A stretch of DNA of 64,000 nucleotides from Acanthamoeba sp. SK_2022b (lineage: Eukaryota; Discosea; Longamoebia; Acanthamoebidae), in contig JANDJZ010000008.1 of the NCBI GenBank assembly GCA_027943245.1, forward strand, positions 248,001 through 312,000. The letters run 5' to 3'. Position numbers and translations under genes: made by a program. Under the pieces are notes generated by a model. That model saw only the letters and a list, made by a program, of their open reading frames with translations. It was not told the DNA's origin and made no database searches. Numbering within the stretch: the first letter of the stretch is position 1; every line of letters starts with the position of its first letter. Shown here one piece after another: positions 12,269-23,640 of the stretch.

Positions 12269-14111
12269 ATGCAGACCATCCGAGAGGCAGCAGAGAAGGA
12301 AGCGAGAAAAAGAGCTGAAGCACAAATGGCCTCTACAAATGCACCACTGATCGAGGCCATCAACGGCTTTGCTGCCCTCAAGAACGTCGACGCGATAGCG
12401 TCGTACGTAGAGAGCAACAAGCAGACGGAATCCTTCCTTGGGGCCACCCCCGAGGACAAGAAGGAGGTAAATTAATTTGATTTAATTCCTAAAATTGACG
12501 CTCTTCTGATTGCACCTCCAATAAAACAGATCGAAAAGTGGCTCGCATTCGCCCGCAAGGAGCTCGGCGACACATCTGGTGGATTTGAGAAGGCTAAGCA
12601 CTTCGGCAAGCTTGGCAAATTGCACAAGCATCTTGTTTCCCGGGTGTTCCTCGTCTCGAACAACCTGACGGCTGCTGATGTTGCCGTTTATGCTGCTCTT
12701 CTTCCTCTCGTCGTACGGCTTTCTCGTGTCCGCATAGGGGAAAAGCTTAAAACTCACTGATCTCTCTGTGATACGTGGTCGCAGCCTGGCCTTGATTCGC
12801 ACACTCAATTCAGTTTTGCTGGTGCTGCCCGCTGGTTCGACTTTATTCAGCACCACCCCGCGGTCCGCAGCGCCGGTGTGCCCATTGTGGAACTCGACCT
12901 CAACTACCCTCTCAACCCCGTACCGTCCCTGGCCCGATCATGTGTCGTGTATGTGGTGCTGGCCCCGACGACTTACCACGCACATGTTCTCCAGAAGCCG
13001 CCCAAGAAGGAGGAGAAGCCCGCTGCTCAGGCCAAGCCGGCCGCTCAGAAGCAGGCCGCAGAGAAGCCGGAGGGAGCGGCCGAGGCTGGCAAGGGCAAGG
13101 CCCCCAGGCAACCCAAGCAGCCCAAGGGTCAGGCCGCTGGTAAGCCGCTCTCTTTGTACCAAACCGTGCTTTCATCCGTACGCCGTCACATAGACTAACC
13201 GACAACTCGACGTCTGTTCTCCAGCTGCCGCTGCCGGCCCTGCCGTGCCTGACATTGTCCGTCTGGACATCAGGGTGGGCAAGATCACTAGCGTGAAGAA
13301 GCACCCTTCCGCTGACAGGTACTCGACTACAAGACACTCTCCGCTTTGTCTCGAGCGCGCGTTGTTCTCACGCTCCCCCTGTCTGTACTAGCCTGTACCT
13401 GGAGGAGATCGATCTGGGCGAGGAGAAGGTGCGCCAGGTGGTCTCGGGTCTGGTCAACTTCATCCCCATCGAGCAGATGCAGGTACGCCGTTGCCCGCCC
13501 TTGAGGCTCCCTCTTCTGTCTCCGCAGCTGACCGAGCCTGCCCTTACGTGCGGCGCTACAATGCCGATCATTAGGACGCTCGCGTCATTTGCCTGTGCAA
13601 CCTCAAGCCGGCCAAGATGAGGGGCATCGAGTCGCAGGCCATGGTGCTCTGCGCGTCCAACGCTGACCACACGCAGGTGGAGCTCATCAAGCCTCCGGTA
13701 CGGCCCCAACCTGATTCAGGCTGGCGGGGTAGGTGAGCTCGTGCTGACCGTCAAAGCTGGCTTTGACCACCCTACGCCAAACAGGAGGGAGCCAAGATTG
13801 GCGAGAGGATCTTCTTCGGTGAAGGCTACGAGGGTGAGCCCGACAAGGAACTGAACCCCAAGAAGAAGATCTTTGAGGGCCTGAAGCCGGTACCCGCCCT
13901 TCAACTGTCCACCCACGCACACGTCGACAACAGCGTCTGACCCTTTGGGCCATACGTTGGTTGCGGTGCACGTGCGTGCGATCAGGATCTCTTCATCAAC
14001 GCCGATCTGGTGGCGTCGTACAGGGACAAGGAGAAGCAGAAGGAGCTGGCCTTCCTCACGTCTGCCGGCCCGTGCAAGGCCACGTCGCTCTCTGGCGGTT
14101 CCATCTCCTAA
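12269..14111 (+). CDS. AIMP1: Arc1p/AIMP1-like tRNA-binding cofactor (EMAP-II domain)
   Basis: Cytosolic aminoacyl-tRNA synthetase cofactor that binds tRNA and helps assemble synthetase complexes. The ATG at 12269 opens a region resembling the GST-C-like assembly domain (LIEAINGFAALKNVDAIASY; IEKWLAFARKELG; NLTAADVAVYAALLPLV, 12530-12715). A Lys/Ala/Pro-rich basic linker follows at 12990-13140. The C-terminal EMAP-II/tRNA-binding OB-fold runs from about 13240 to the end: VRLDIRVGKITSVKKHPSAD, LYLEEIDLGEE, VICLCNLKPAKMRGIESQAM, and the EMAP-II extension KIGERIFFGEGYEGEPD. All exons join with ordinary GT-AG introns. The stop TAA is at 14109-14111. A methionyl-tRNA synthetase appendage is excluded because no catalytic domain is present. 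Confidence 0.88.
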
Positions 14112-14462
14112 AGGCAGGGACGCGCGCGCGTATGTGTGGGATTCGTTACTCTGAAGAAGACGACCATCGCGGAACAGCATGAAGAGCTCTCCCTCTCCTT
14201 TCTCTCTTCTCTCCCTTTTCGTCCCGCAGCGTTGCCCCATTCTTTCTGGTATTGGCGCCCGCTGATTATTGGCCGCCAGTTTATCCGTCCCCGCATTTCG
14301 TCAGAATTTCGCTAGGTTCACTTGCCGATAGTGGGCCAATGTCGCCGTGTGTAAACACGTACCCGCGGACGCCGCTGTCGGCATTGTCACCGTACGCCCC
14401 TCGCCACCGCAACATCCCACAAAGCAACCATAGCCCCCCCCCCAACCAAGACATACGAGCGA

Positions 14463-14484
14463 AGAGAGAGAGAGAGAGAGAGAG
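14463..14484 (+). repeat. (GA)n tract immediately 5' of the ERMP1 start codon
   Basis: Uninterrupted GA dinucleotides ending one base before the ATG at 14486. The repeat is therefore probably in the 5' UTR. Confidence 0.85.
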
Positions 14485-14485
14485 C

Positions 14486-17400
14486 ATGGACCTCCACCAA
14501 AGGCGCCACGCGCCTGCCCTCCCCACAGACGAGCTTGAGCAGGACCACCCCCACCCAACTCACCGCCGACGGAGTAACCTCCACAACAACGACAAGGCCA
14601 GCCTTTTCGGACCCAAGCCAAGCGGCAGGACGCTAGCGGTGTACCTCGCCCTGGTTGTCTCCTACGCTGCCCTCTGGTGGATCGCCACTACCTACGGCGC
14701 CCGGGTACCCGAGCCCGTGCCCGCCGGAGCTCCGCCACAAGTATTCTCCGAAGGCCGAGCCCGACTCCACCTGGAGCAGCTCATCACGCATATCGGCTGG
14801 CGTACGTCTCCTCTCCCACACTCCGTCTTCTGCGCGAGTTAAGAACCGTCACGCTCACGCTCTGCGAGGGTCAATGCAGGTCAAGCGGGCACCAAGAACA
14901 ACGACGTGCTCACGGTCAACTGGCTGCTGGAGAAGCTGAATGCCGTACAGGAGGAGACCAAGGTACATTTTTCTTCACTAGTGGAAGCGAGCCACGCCGG
15001 AAGCGCCCGGCTCAAAGGCGTGGTTTACAGGCGATAGGCGGAGGCAGCAGACGACTGGAGATCGAGCTGCAGAGCGGCTCGAGCGCCTACACGCTCTTCT
15101 TTGTTGATGCCTACATCACCAACACATACTCCAACATCACCAACATTCTGGTTCGAGTGCCGGCCAAGAACAAGCCGGGTAGATCTACCCCTTTCACGGT
15201 AAACCCCGTGCCATTCGTTTACTGACGGCGAGCGGGGCTCCCCTCACAGATGCCGAATCGCCGCTCCTCCTCATCAACTCCCACTTCGACTCAGGCGTGG
15301 GAGCGACGGGGGCCTCCGATGACGGAGTGGCCACGGTACGCCGGCGCATCTCCCTCCTATCGTCGGTTGGCGTTGTGCTCACAAGCTTCCCCCTTGGCTC
15401 TTCCGCAAGGTCGCTTGCCTGGAGATGGTGAGGAATCTGGTCCATGAACCGCCTCTGGACTATGACGTGCTGTTCCTCTTCAACGGAGCCGAGGAGCCAC
15501 TGCTGCCCGCCTCCCATGCCTTCGTCACCCAGCACCCGCTCGCCAAGCGGTACCGGCCTTCTATGTAGAGATGCCGTGCTGGCGTATGGCCGTTGATCTG
15601 TTCTCTTCGTCGGCAGAGTGAAGGCCGTGGTCAACCTCGAAGCTGCCGGCGCCGGTGGGCCTGCGCTCGCCTTCCAGATCGGCTCGGCCGACCTGGCGTA
15701 CGCCTATACCAGCGTTGTGCCCTACCCTCACACCATGGTCACCGTATGTTGAGCTCCTTCACCTGTCCCCCCTCCTACACTACTATCTTTCGTTCTCCCC
15801 TGGGTCTCTCTTGCTCACTCGTCTCGAGCGTGCAGGCAGCTGAGATCTTTCAGTCGGGCGTAATTCCCGCCGACACTGACTACCGCATCTTCCGCGACTT
15901 TGGAGAGATCCCCGGCATCGACATGGCCTTCTACCAGAACGGGTACTGACCGAACGCGCCTTGAGTATCCGTAACGCTCTTGTTCAACCGACCTCATTCA
16001 TATCGTTACGATCTTATGATGCTACGCAGCTACGTCTACCACACTCCGCTGGACGATCTGGACATGGTGACTCCGGGAAGCATCCAGCACATGGGCGGCA
16101 ATACGCTGGCTCTCGCTCGCCATCTGACCGACGCGCGAGCCTCCGATCGTCTCCTTTCCAAACCGCATAGCACAAGTCGAGCCTTTTACTTCAGCATCTT
16201 CGGTACGCCCTCCGTCCCCCTCCCTCGCCTCGTCGCAACATGACCCGTCGCTTATGCACTGGCGGACACGCACTTAGGATGGAGCGTGGCCTACTCCGCG
16301 TTGTGGGGCTTCATGGCGAACATCATCGGCGCCGGCGTCTGCATCGGGTTCAGCTGGCAGGCCATTCGCGACCGTTCCAAGCTGCGCCAGGTGTACTTTG
16401 GCATGTTGCAGGCCACGCTAGCCGGTGTGCTCTCGTCGGTCCTCGCCGGTAAAGCGCCTCCCCCCTCTCGGCTCTCAGCCAAGCGCTCACCCCCTCCCTT
16501 GATTGCTGCGGTTAGGACTCGTCCTGGGCAACCTCTTGGGCCATCCCTTGTCCTACTTCTCAGCGCCCTGGCGAGGCACCGCCCTTCATTCGGCCGCGTT
16601 TGTCCTGGGCTTCCTCCTGGTGATGGTACACCATCGCTTCCTTCTCTCTCCATCATTCCGTGAATGTAAGCCTGCAAGCAGCAGAGCTAACATCTCGTAT
16701 ACAGCGCCGAGTCTTCACCTCCATCAACAACGTTAATCACCATGGGTATGCCGGCGTTGAACTTGTCGCTGGCCGCTAGCCAACCAGCTAGCTGTTATCT
16801 AACTTCTGCCTTTTTGTATGGTTGCACATCTGTACAGCAAAATGGTAGAGGATCACAAGATCCTGAACGAGGAGACCGAGGAGCTGGCGGTGCACGCGGG
16901 GATGCTCTTGTTCACCACCATCTCCATGACGTTGACCGCGGTGGGTGTATTCACGTCATGGTTCTTCGCATCTCTGAGCCTGTGCCTCGTCGCCGCCAAG
17001 GGCTGGACGATGCTCTACCGCTCGGCCATCCTCCCGCGCATCCGCGACCCGTCGGCCGACTACGAGATCGGCTCCGGGCCGCGCGCGCAGCGGGTTCTCG
17101 GCAACCTCCCCCACTGGACCGAAGGGCCCGCGCGTGCCCTCTCCTACGCGCTCATGATCGTCCCCACCGCGCTGCTCACGCTCCCCCCCTACCAAGTCGG
17201 CCTTGACATGATCCTCCCGCTCCTTGGCCGGTACGATAAGACCCTCCTCTCTTCACGTACGCCGCTGCGTTGCTTACATGTTCCCGCGCGCACGGTGGGG
17301 AGAGCAGGGCTGGCGTGGCGGTCCCGCCTGACCTCGTCATCGGCGCCATCACGTGCCTGATGGCGCTGTGCCTGCTGGTGCCTGCTGTGCCCGCATTGAT

Positions 17401-18516
17401 CCGAGCGGGCAACCTGCGCTATGGCATCCGCATCGTGGGCGTGGTGCTGCTGGTGTTGGCCGTCGTAGCGCTCCTATCGTTCCCCTACGGCGTCACCACG
17501 CCCAAGCGCCTCATCGCGCAGCACACCTACCACCGCCCCGTGCAGGTCCTCCACAAGACGGCCGCCGCCGCTGCGGATCTCAGCGCAGATGTCCGGAACG
17601 CCAAGATCGCCGACATGATCGCCACCTTCAACGCCGAAGACCGCAGCGGGAAGCCCGACGCCGACGACAGCTTCGTGCTGTTGGGATCCTTCGACTACAT
17701 CGGCGCCGAGGTGGTCTTCTCGGGCCTGGACTCGCCTCCACCCTTTAAGAAGGCGGAGGACGTCCTCTACAACTTCTTGCCCGTCTATCCCTTCCAGGTG
17801 GGCTCTCTCTCTCCCTTCTCACTCTCGCATCTTGTCTAGTTGCTCAAGCGGGGGCATGGTGAGCTCAGCCTTTCATGAGCGCCGTGCAACTGCCGGCCGC
17901 GGTGCCGTTAGGCCAGGGGCTGTTCTCTTCGGGCAAGATGGAGCATCCCACCCTTCGCGTGATCAAGGACGAGGTACGTGTGTTCATCGCTTACATCACC
18001 CAGGCGTCTGCCTGCTTTCATCTCACGCGTGGAGGGGGGAGCAGTTCCATCCATCGACCAATATTCGCACGCTGGTCCTGTCCTTTGATTACACCGGCTT
18101 CGAGATCTCCACGCTGCGCCTCGACGCCACCGATAGTACTCCTCCCCCCCCCGCTCCTACGCGACATTCAATGCCTCGTCATCGGTGGCGTGGCTGACAT
18201 GATCTGCGCCGGTGCAGGTCCGCTACTGGAGTGGGCGTTCTCGTCCACGGAGGACTGGCGGGCGGGCAAGGTGCCGCACTTCTCCACGCCGCCGCCGGCG
18301 GCGCGAGGCGACTACTTCATCCGCCACATAGGCGGCTACGGCACGCGCGAGTGGGTGGTGCTCCTCCGCATGCGGGGCCTCGACCCCGTGCGGCTCGACA
18401 TCGCCGCCACCCACCTCAGGATGACGCCCGAGCTCGAGGCCCTCAGTCGGATCCTGCCCGAGTGGTCCACCTCCTACTTCTTCTACTCCGAGGTCACCAC
18501 CTGGATCGTCGAGTAG
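14486..18516 (+). CDS. ERMP1: ER membrane M28 metallopeptidase (ERMP1/Fxna-like)
   Basis: Predicted multi-spanning endoplasmic reticulum zinc aminopeptidase. The N-terminus is cytosolic and His/Arg-rich, followed by a first membrane helix ([17 protein letters not shown], about 14630-14685). The lumenal M28 catalytic domain has all expected metal and catalytic motifs: [10 protein letters not shown] and ASDDGVAT (15265-15335), FNGAEEP (about 15480), DTDYRIF (about 15875) and [11 protein letters not shown] (about 16033-16067). Several hydrophobic segments follow (16280-17500), then a lumenal C-terminal domain. The order and spacing match the human ERMP1 and rat Fxna architecture. More than ten short introns are needed; their exact edges between 16630 and 16850 and between 17790 and 18240 are least certain. 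The stop at 18514-18516 lies inside the 3' end of the gene on the other strand. An AATAAA signal lies at 18551. Confidence 0.9.
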
Positions 18517-19702
18517 CAGACCAGTCTTGGTCCGCAATGTACAGAGTAGCACAATAAAATAAAAAGAACAACTTTTGATGATCGTCATCGATACTACTCC
18601 TGCCATCGTTCCTGGTTCTGGGCCAGGTTCTGGCGATAGCCTGCACACCACACAACACGTCACGCCGTGTGACGACGGCGCGGGTCAGATTGTCCTTGAG
18701 GGCAAGGGAGAGGGGAGGAGCAGGGGTACTCTCGAGCAGGGCCACGATGAACCAGAGGATGGCCAGCCACACCAGCACGTCGTCAAAGAGGCCCACGAGA
18801 CCTGCCCCTCGAGGCCGCACCCGTCAGTGTGTGTGGGGGGTCTCTGCTGGGGGAGCACGGAAGGAGAGGGGAAGGGCGTACCGGCAGAGTCGGGGATGAG
18901 GTCGAACGGAACGAAGAGGTAGAGGACACCGATGCCGATGGTGATCATGGTGAGGATCTTACGGAGGGTCATGTCGCCGCTCATCACCCGGTTGAAGAGC
19001 ACCCAGTCCTCCTGCACTTGCTGTATCATCGAACGGTCGGCGTTGAGGAACCGTTGGTTGTACTCGGCCACCGTTGCATCGTGCTGGCCCGCCGGTCCGG
19101 CGTCCTGACACCCCACCCACCCATTCGTGAGCATGCTCACCTCATGCGAGCAAAGCTGCAGCGCCGTCGACGGGCTGGCGGGCTCTGTACCTGCGCGGCG
19201 GCCTGACCGGTCTCTCGTCGGTGGGCCTCTACTCCCGCTCGCTGCTCAGTGCCGGAGACAAACACACACGCACGCGGTAACGGTCTTAGTGAACAGAGGT
19301 CGAAGAGTGGAGGTTCTGGAAGAAGGAGAAGAGAGAGAAAGTACGAGAGCGTAGCTGGGGATGAGCAATGGAGACGGGCCGGCGGTCGATGGGGCAGCGA
19401 ATGGGCCGGTGCTTCCCGTCAGCCTCCCAGACGCGCAGTATGCACCCCGCTGGTGAGGTGGTCAAGCGTGCGTCAGAAGAGAAAGACGAGCAGCGGACAG
19501 GAGCAACCCATAAAAGGGAGAAAGGGTTGCCGAACCACAGAAGGCGTGCCCGCTGCAACCCACGCACAAGCAGATCGAGAAGATCTAGGGGGGTTAGTAG
19601 TTGCTGATAAAGAGTGCTGTTTAAAAACTATCGTTACCATGATGTTTCGACTACGTCGTGGAGGATATCGAGGCACAGTGGGCACTCCCAATGGCTGTTC
19701 AT
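18494..19702 (-). CDS. RNF170: RNF170-like RING E3 ubiquitin ligase with DUF1232
   Basis: Predicted ER membrane ubiquitin ligase. The ATG at 19702 starts a RING finger, CPLCLDIL, which splices to CSGHAFC and AGC (about 19450-19570) and then RCPIDRRPV (about 19390). The last zinc ligand position is Asp rather than Cys. Downstream, AEYNQRFLNADRSMIQQ and the hydrophobic DUF1232 core (ILTMITIGIGVLYLFVPFDL, then GLVGLFDDVLVWLAILWFIV; about 18710-19060) match RNF170. The first exon may start further upstream, and a GTAAG sequence just before the ATG could be a donor of an earlier exon. The C-terminal tail after about 18680 is poorly supported, and the stop at 18494 overlaps the ERMP1 coding end by 23 bp on the other strand. 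Confidence 0.8.
18551..18556 (+). terminator. AATAAA polyadenylation signal for ERMP1
   Basis: A canonical AATAAA about 35 bp after the ERMP1 stop codon, in an A-rich context. The placement fits 3' end formation of the + strand transcript. Confidence 0.55.
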
Positions 19703-19857
19703 CTTACCTTGGCGAACAGACCAGACCGAGACGTGGCACGGCGCAAACCAGCAAAGGCAGAAACTCAACATAGAAATTGATTGGGAAAGACTGCAAGAAT
19801 AGAATACACTTTGGGGGGGGGTGACAAAATTGAGCTGAGGCACAAGGTGGGGGGTGA

Positions 19858-22800
19858 TCAGAGCTGGTGCATCTGCATGGTCTTGGTGAGGCGACGCCTG
19901 CGCTGCTTTCGGTTGCGGTGAGCAACGACGGTGATGATCACGGCAGCACCGACCACGAGCACGATGGCCACGGGCACGGCGACAGACACGGCGATGATCA
20001 GGGGCAGGCTGTCGCTTCCGCTACTGCTCTCGTCGCCCTTACCCGGGGAGCCAAACAGGACGCCCAGATCTGTGAAAGACGCTCAGCGCAAGGACACGGC
20101 ATGATCAAGAAAGCGGGCGAGGATCATCGCGGAGAACGGCCGTACCCGGGTCGTAGACGAGAGTGGAATTAAAGTAGTCGAAGCGGAGGACGAGTTCCGA
20201 AGTTGTGGCATTGAGGTCGAACAGCACGCCGGAGCTGACCTGGCGCCCGTCCAAGTCGATCGAGTCGATGAGCCGTAGCTGAGTCTTGGTGTTCTCCTCG
20301 GCGGAGTGCTGCCCGGAAAGAACGAACGTGGTCATGCCGGCCTGGGGCGTGTTGGGCTGTCGCGTGAAGTCGACGAAGGAAGGGTTGATCTTCATGCGCA
20401 GCTCGATGCGATCGGCGGGCGAGCCCCACGCCCAGTTGAAGAGGCGGATCGAGAACTTGGCGAAGGAGGGCAGCGCATCAAAGGCCAGATCGCCCACCGA
20501 GATATTGGTCTTGGAGTCGAACAGGTAGAACTGGAGCTCGACCCGGCTGTCGTTGCCGCTCGCCACCGCTGCACCCGCGGCGTCGGTGATCTCGAGGCTT
20601 GAGGAGAAGAGGTAGGAGCTGCTGGAGCCCAGCTCGAGGTCCTCCACCTGCTTCCATCCGCCCCCAACGGCGTTGCCCAGGCGCACGACACCGCCGTCAT
20701 CGTCAACCTCCTTCATTTGCCCCAGGCTCACTCCCACTGCAGCCTTGGACTGGACCGTTCCCTGATCGTCTGTAAATTCACACAGGAAAGAAGCAGGGTT
20801 GGGGTCGTATGATCACGAGGTCATGGACTGTTGCGAGGAAGGGTGTACCCTTCGGGAGGAGGATGATGTCGGGGCCGGTGAGGTTAAACTGGAGCACTGG
20901 TACGGACACGACGGTGGTGGTGTTGGAGACCAGGTAGATGGGCGACGAGCTGGGCGACGGCACAAACGATGGGCTGGGAGTGGGGCTGGGCGTGCGGCTG
21001 ACCGAGGGACTCGGGGTGGGCGTGCGCGAGGGGCTCGGAGAGGTGGTCGGTGTGGGGCTGTGGGAGGGTGACCGGGTCGGAGTGGGGCTCATGGAGGGCG
21101 AAGAAGTCGCTGAGGGGCTCATGGATGTCGAGGGGCTGGGAGAAGGCGTCGCACTCAACGAGGGGGTAGGACTCGGCGACGGGCTGGCAGATTGAGCCAA
21201 AGGGGAAGCCGATGGCTCGACTGTACCAGACGGTACGCAGGAACCTGATGAAGAGAGAAGTCCGAGACAGGGAGAAGGTGAGCTTCGGAGAGACACCAGA
21301 CTGCTGTGGGGCGCGATAGCGATACCAGTGTTGCCGGTCACGTTTGTGGAGCTTGTCCAGCCCTCAACAGGAGACGAGGCACAGGCGATTGCTGAACAGT
21401 TGCGGCACATATGAGCTGAACATTATCAAAACACAGATGAGGGCGTGTTTTAGGGATGACGAACTTGTGCAGGGGCCGCTGATGGTGAACGTGACTGCGC
21501 CGGCCTGCTTCCAGATGCCCCCGCTGGTCAGGTCAACACCCGTCGTGGAGGAGGTAGAGCCTTTCACAGTGAGCACTGTGGTGGCAGTTTGGTCCCAGGT
21601 GCCATCGGCAAGAAACTTCACTCCTGCATATTGCCCCAAACATTAGAAGAAATGGCAAGGAGAGGCAGGGAACTTGCAAGGGAGGATCTTACCAACGGAG
21701 TTGTCATTCACGGTCAAATTGGTTTGGCTGTATTGATGCCACTGGCTCCCCGAATCGTAGAATTGAATGGCAGTCGCACTCCCTGTCGAGTGGTCATCAC
21801 AATTGGTTGGGCGTCGTGATCGTGGCTGAACGGAGAGGGAAAAGAGAACCTGCTGAGGAGGACGCAGTGATGCTTGTAACTCCCGCCGTATGCGTCCATG
21901 TCGAACTCTGCTTCAACTCAACTCCTGTAGGAGCGTTTGATTGGGCACAAAATAAGCTTATTTCTGTTCCCCCCAACAGCCAGTTTCGTACCGATGTTGT
22001 CCACGGCTATGATGGTTGCATCTGCGCCCTGCACCCAGATGCCCGCCACGAGGAAAACTCCTGCTCGAGAGCGTCAGCAACGTGTGGGGGCGTGACCGAG
22101 CCTAATGAGTGTGTCGCGCACTGAGCAGCTCACATACCGTGACCCGCGTATTGAGCGGTGATCGTGACCGGGCTGTTTTGCTCCCACTTGCAGTTGCCGG
22201 TGTTTAGGTACACTCCCACCCCCGACGTGGCATTGGCGACCACAATCGTAGCGGCGGCGTTCTGTATCCACCTACATCCCGACCCCAGCTGGACACCTGT
22301 GGTATGGTATGCAACGCGTGAGGAGAGCAGGTGCATTTCCAATGAGCCACACTCACTGCTGTGGTAGTACCGCTGGTCGAGCCCCAAGCCCGCATGTCAA
22401 GGGAAACAGCCCCATCTTGCTGCCAGACCGACGACGCCTGCACACTGACGCCTGATCCCCACGCCCGGGTTGAGTTGAGGTGTAGATCGAGGGGAGCGAG
22501 AGCAACGAACCGACGTCAGAGTTTGTGGAAGTGACATTTATGGTGCCGGCCTGCGTAAAGGTCGATAGGCCGCCGACTTCCACGCCGGCTGAAGAGCGCA
22601 TACAGTAGAGAGAAATGACGAACTGTTAGGAACTGCACATCAAGATTCATCATTTTGTTTGCGGGGCCGTGCGGCAGCACAGTACCTCCGTTGAGGACGA
22701 GGGTTCCCGACATTTTGACGTCAGCCATGATGTTGAGCCATCCGGCCGTACAACTTGGGCAAGATACCGTGACGCCTTGAAAACTGGCCCGGTCCCCAGG

Positions 22801-23288
22801 AGTGCGTTACGAATACCGTAAGTAGGTGCATGTTTCGGGAGATGGCAGTGGGTGGAGCGCACTCGATAGTTATGGCGGCCGAGACACTCAGCTGCGACTC
22901 AGTATAGGCGCCGGAGTCGACCACTACGGTGTCTCCCTCGCCCGCCATGCCAACCGCATCGTTGATGGACTTAATCGTGCAACTGGAGCACACTGCCGAA
23001 GGAACAGAGAGCCAAGAACCCCAATAAAGACCACGCGTGAGTTGGTTGGTTAAAACTTGCTCGTTTTTAATTCCGAGCGCCGGTTCACCGCCACCTGGAG
23101 GGTGGATACCGGAGGATGCATCCAGCCCAAGTTGAAGGAGCAACGTAAAGAGGCTGGGATGTACCTTCATAAGTGGTTTGTGAAAAGACAGGGCTGAAGG
23201 AGAGTAGAAGAAGCAGGGCTGGGGCGCCGAGCCACATGAGCAGTACGCTCACTCGGTTGGGGAGTGCTACGTGCCCGTGTATCATCAT
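19858..23288 (-). CDS. Type I surface protein with W-x-Q repeats, Ser/Pro stalk and one TM helix
   Basis: I do not recognise a named family. The ATG at 23288 starts a clear signal peptide (VLLMWLGAPALLLLLSFSPVFSQ). The first ectodomain has a pectin-lyase-like segment, SINDAVGMAGEGDTVVVDSG (about 22940). Then at least eight repeats of about 20-30 residues with the core G-V-x-h-...-W-x-Q-...-h-x-h lie in successive small exons (21480-22600). A Ser/Pro/Thr stalk with dozens of SPTPSPS-like units follows (about 20945-21240), then a beta-rich domain of about 200 residues (about 20140-20740). A membrane helix (LIIAVSVAVPVAIVLVVGAAV) and a short basic tail (HRNRKQRRRRLTK) end at the TGA at 19858. 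This is the layout of an adhesin or receptor on the plasma membrane. That role is inference from architecture. Exon edges between repeats are approximate. Confidence 0.75.
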
Positions 23289-23640
23289 TATTAATGTTGG
23301 GCGCTAGACCTAGCGTGGTCTCGGATGCGGCTGTATAGGGCTGCAAGGGAAGGGAGGGCCACGAAGGCTGGGGTATTGTTTGCGTGGTCTGTCCTTGAAC
23401 AGTTTCCGCTGGGAAAGCACATCGTACGACATAAGCGATTGGCCCAAACTCCATACCCCGTAATGAACAGCAACAGATTCCCACACCAACCGATCATTGG
23501 GCACACGACCCCCAATTCACCCCAACCGTTGCGTGAGCTTCGATCGGCAGAAGAGAAATTAAGAGAAAAACTTTATGAGAGAAATGATAAAGAAAAGAGA
23601 AAAGAGAAAACTAGACCAAATTCGTGTAGATTGACAATCG
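23289..23640. promoter_or_regulatory. Divergent spacer between the surface protein gene and GMPPA
   Basis: 352 bp between two divergent ATGs. The GMPPA-proximal 90 bp are A-rich (about 23545-23630) compared with the surroundings. It should hold two promoters, but no named element can be recognised. Confidence 0.4.
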
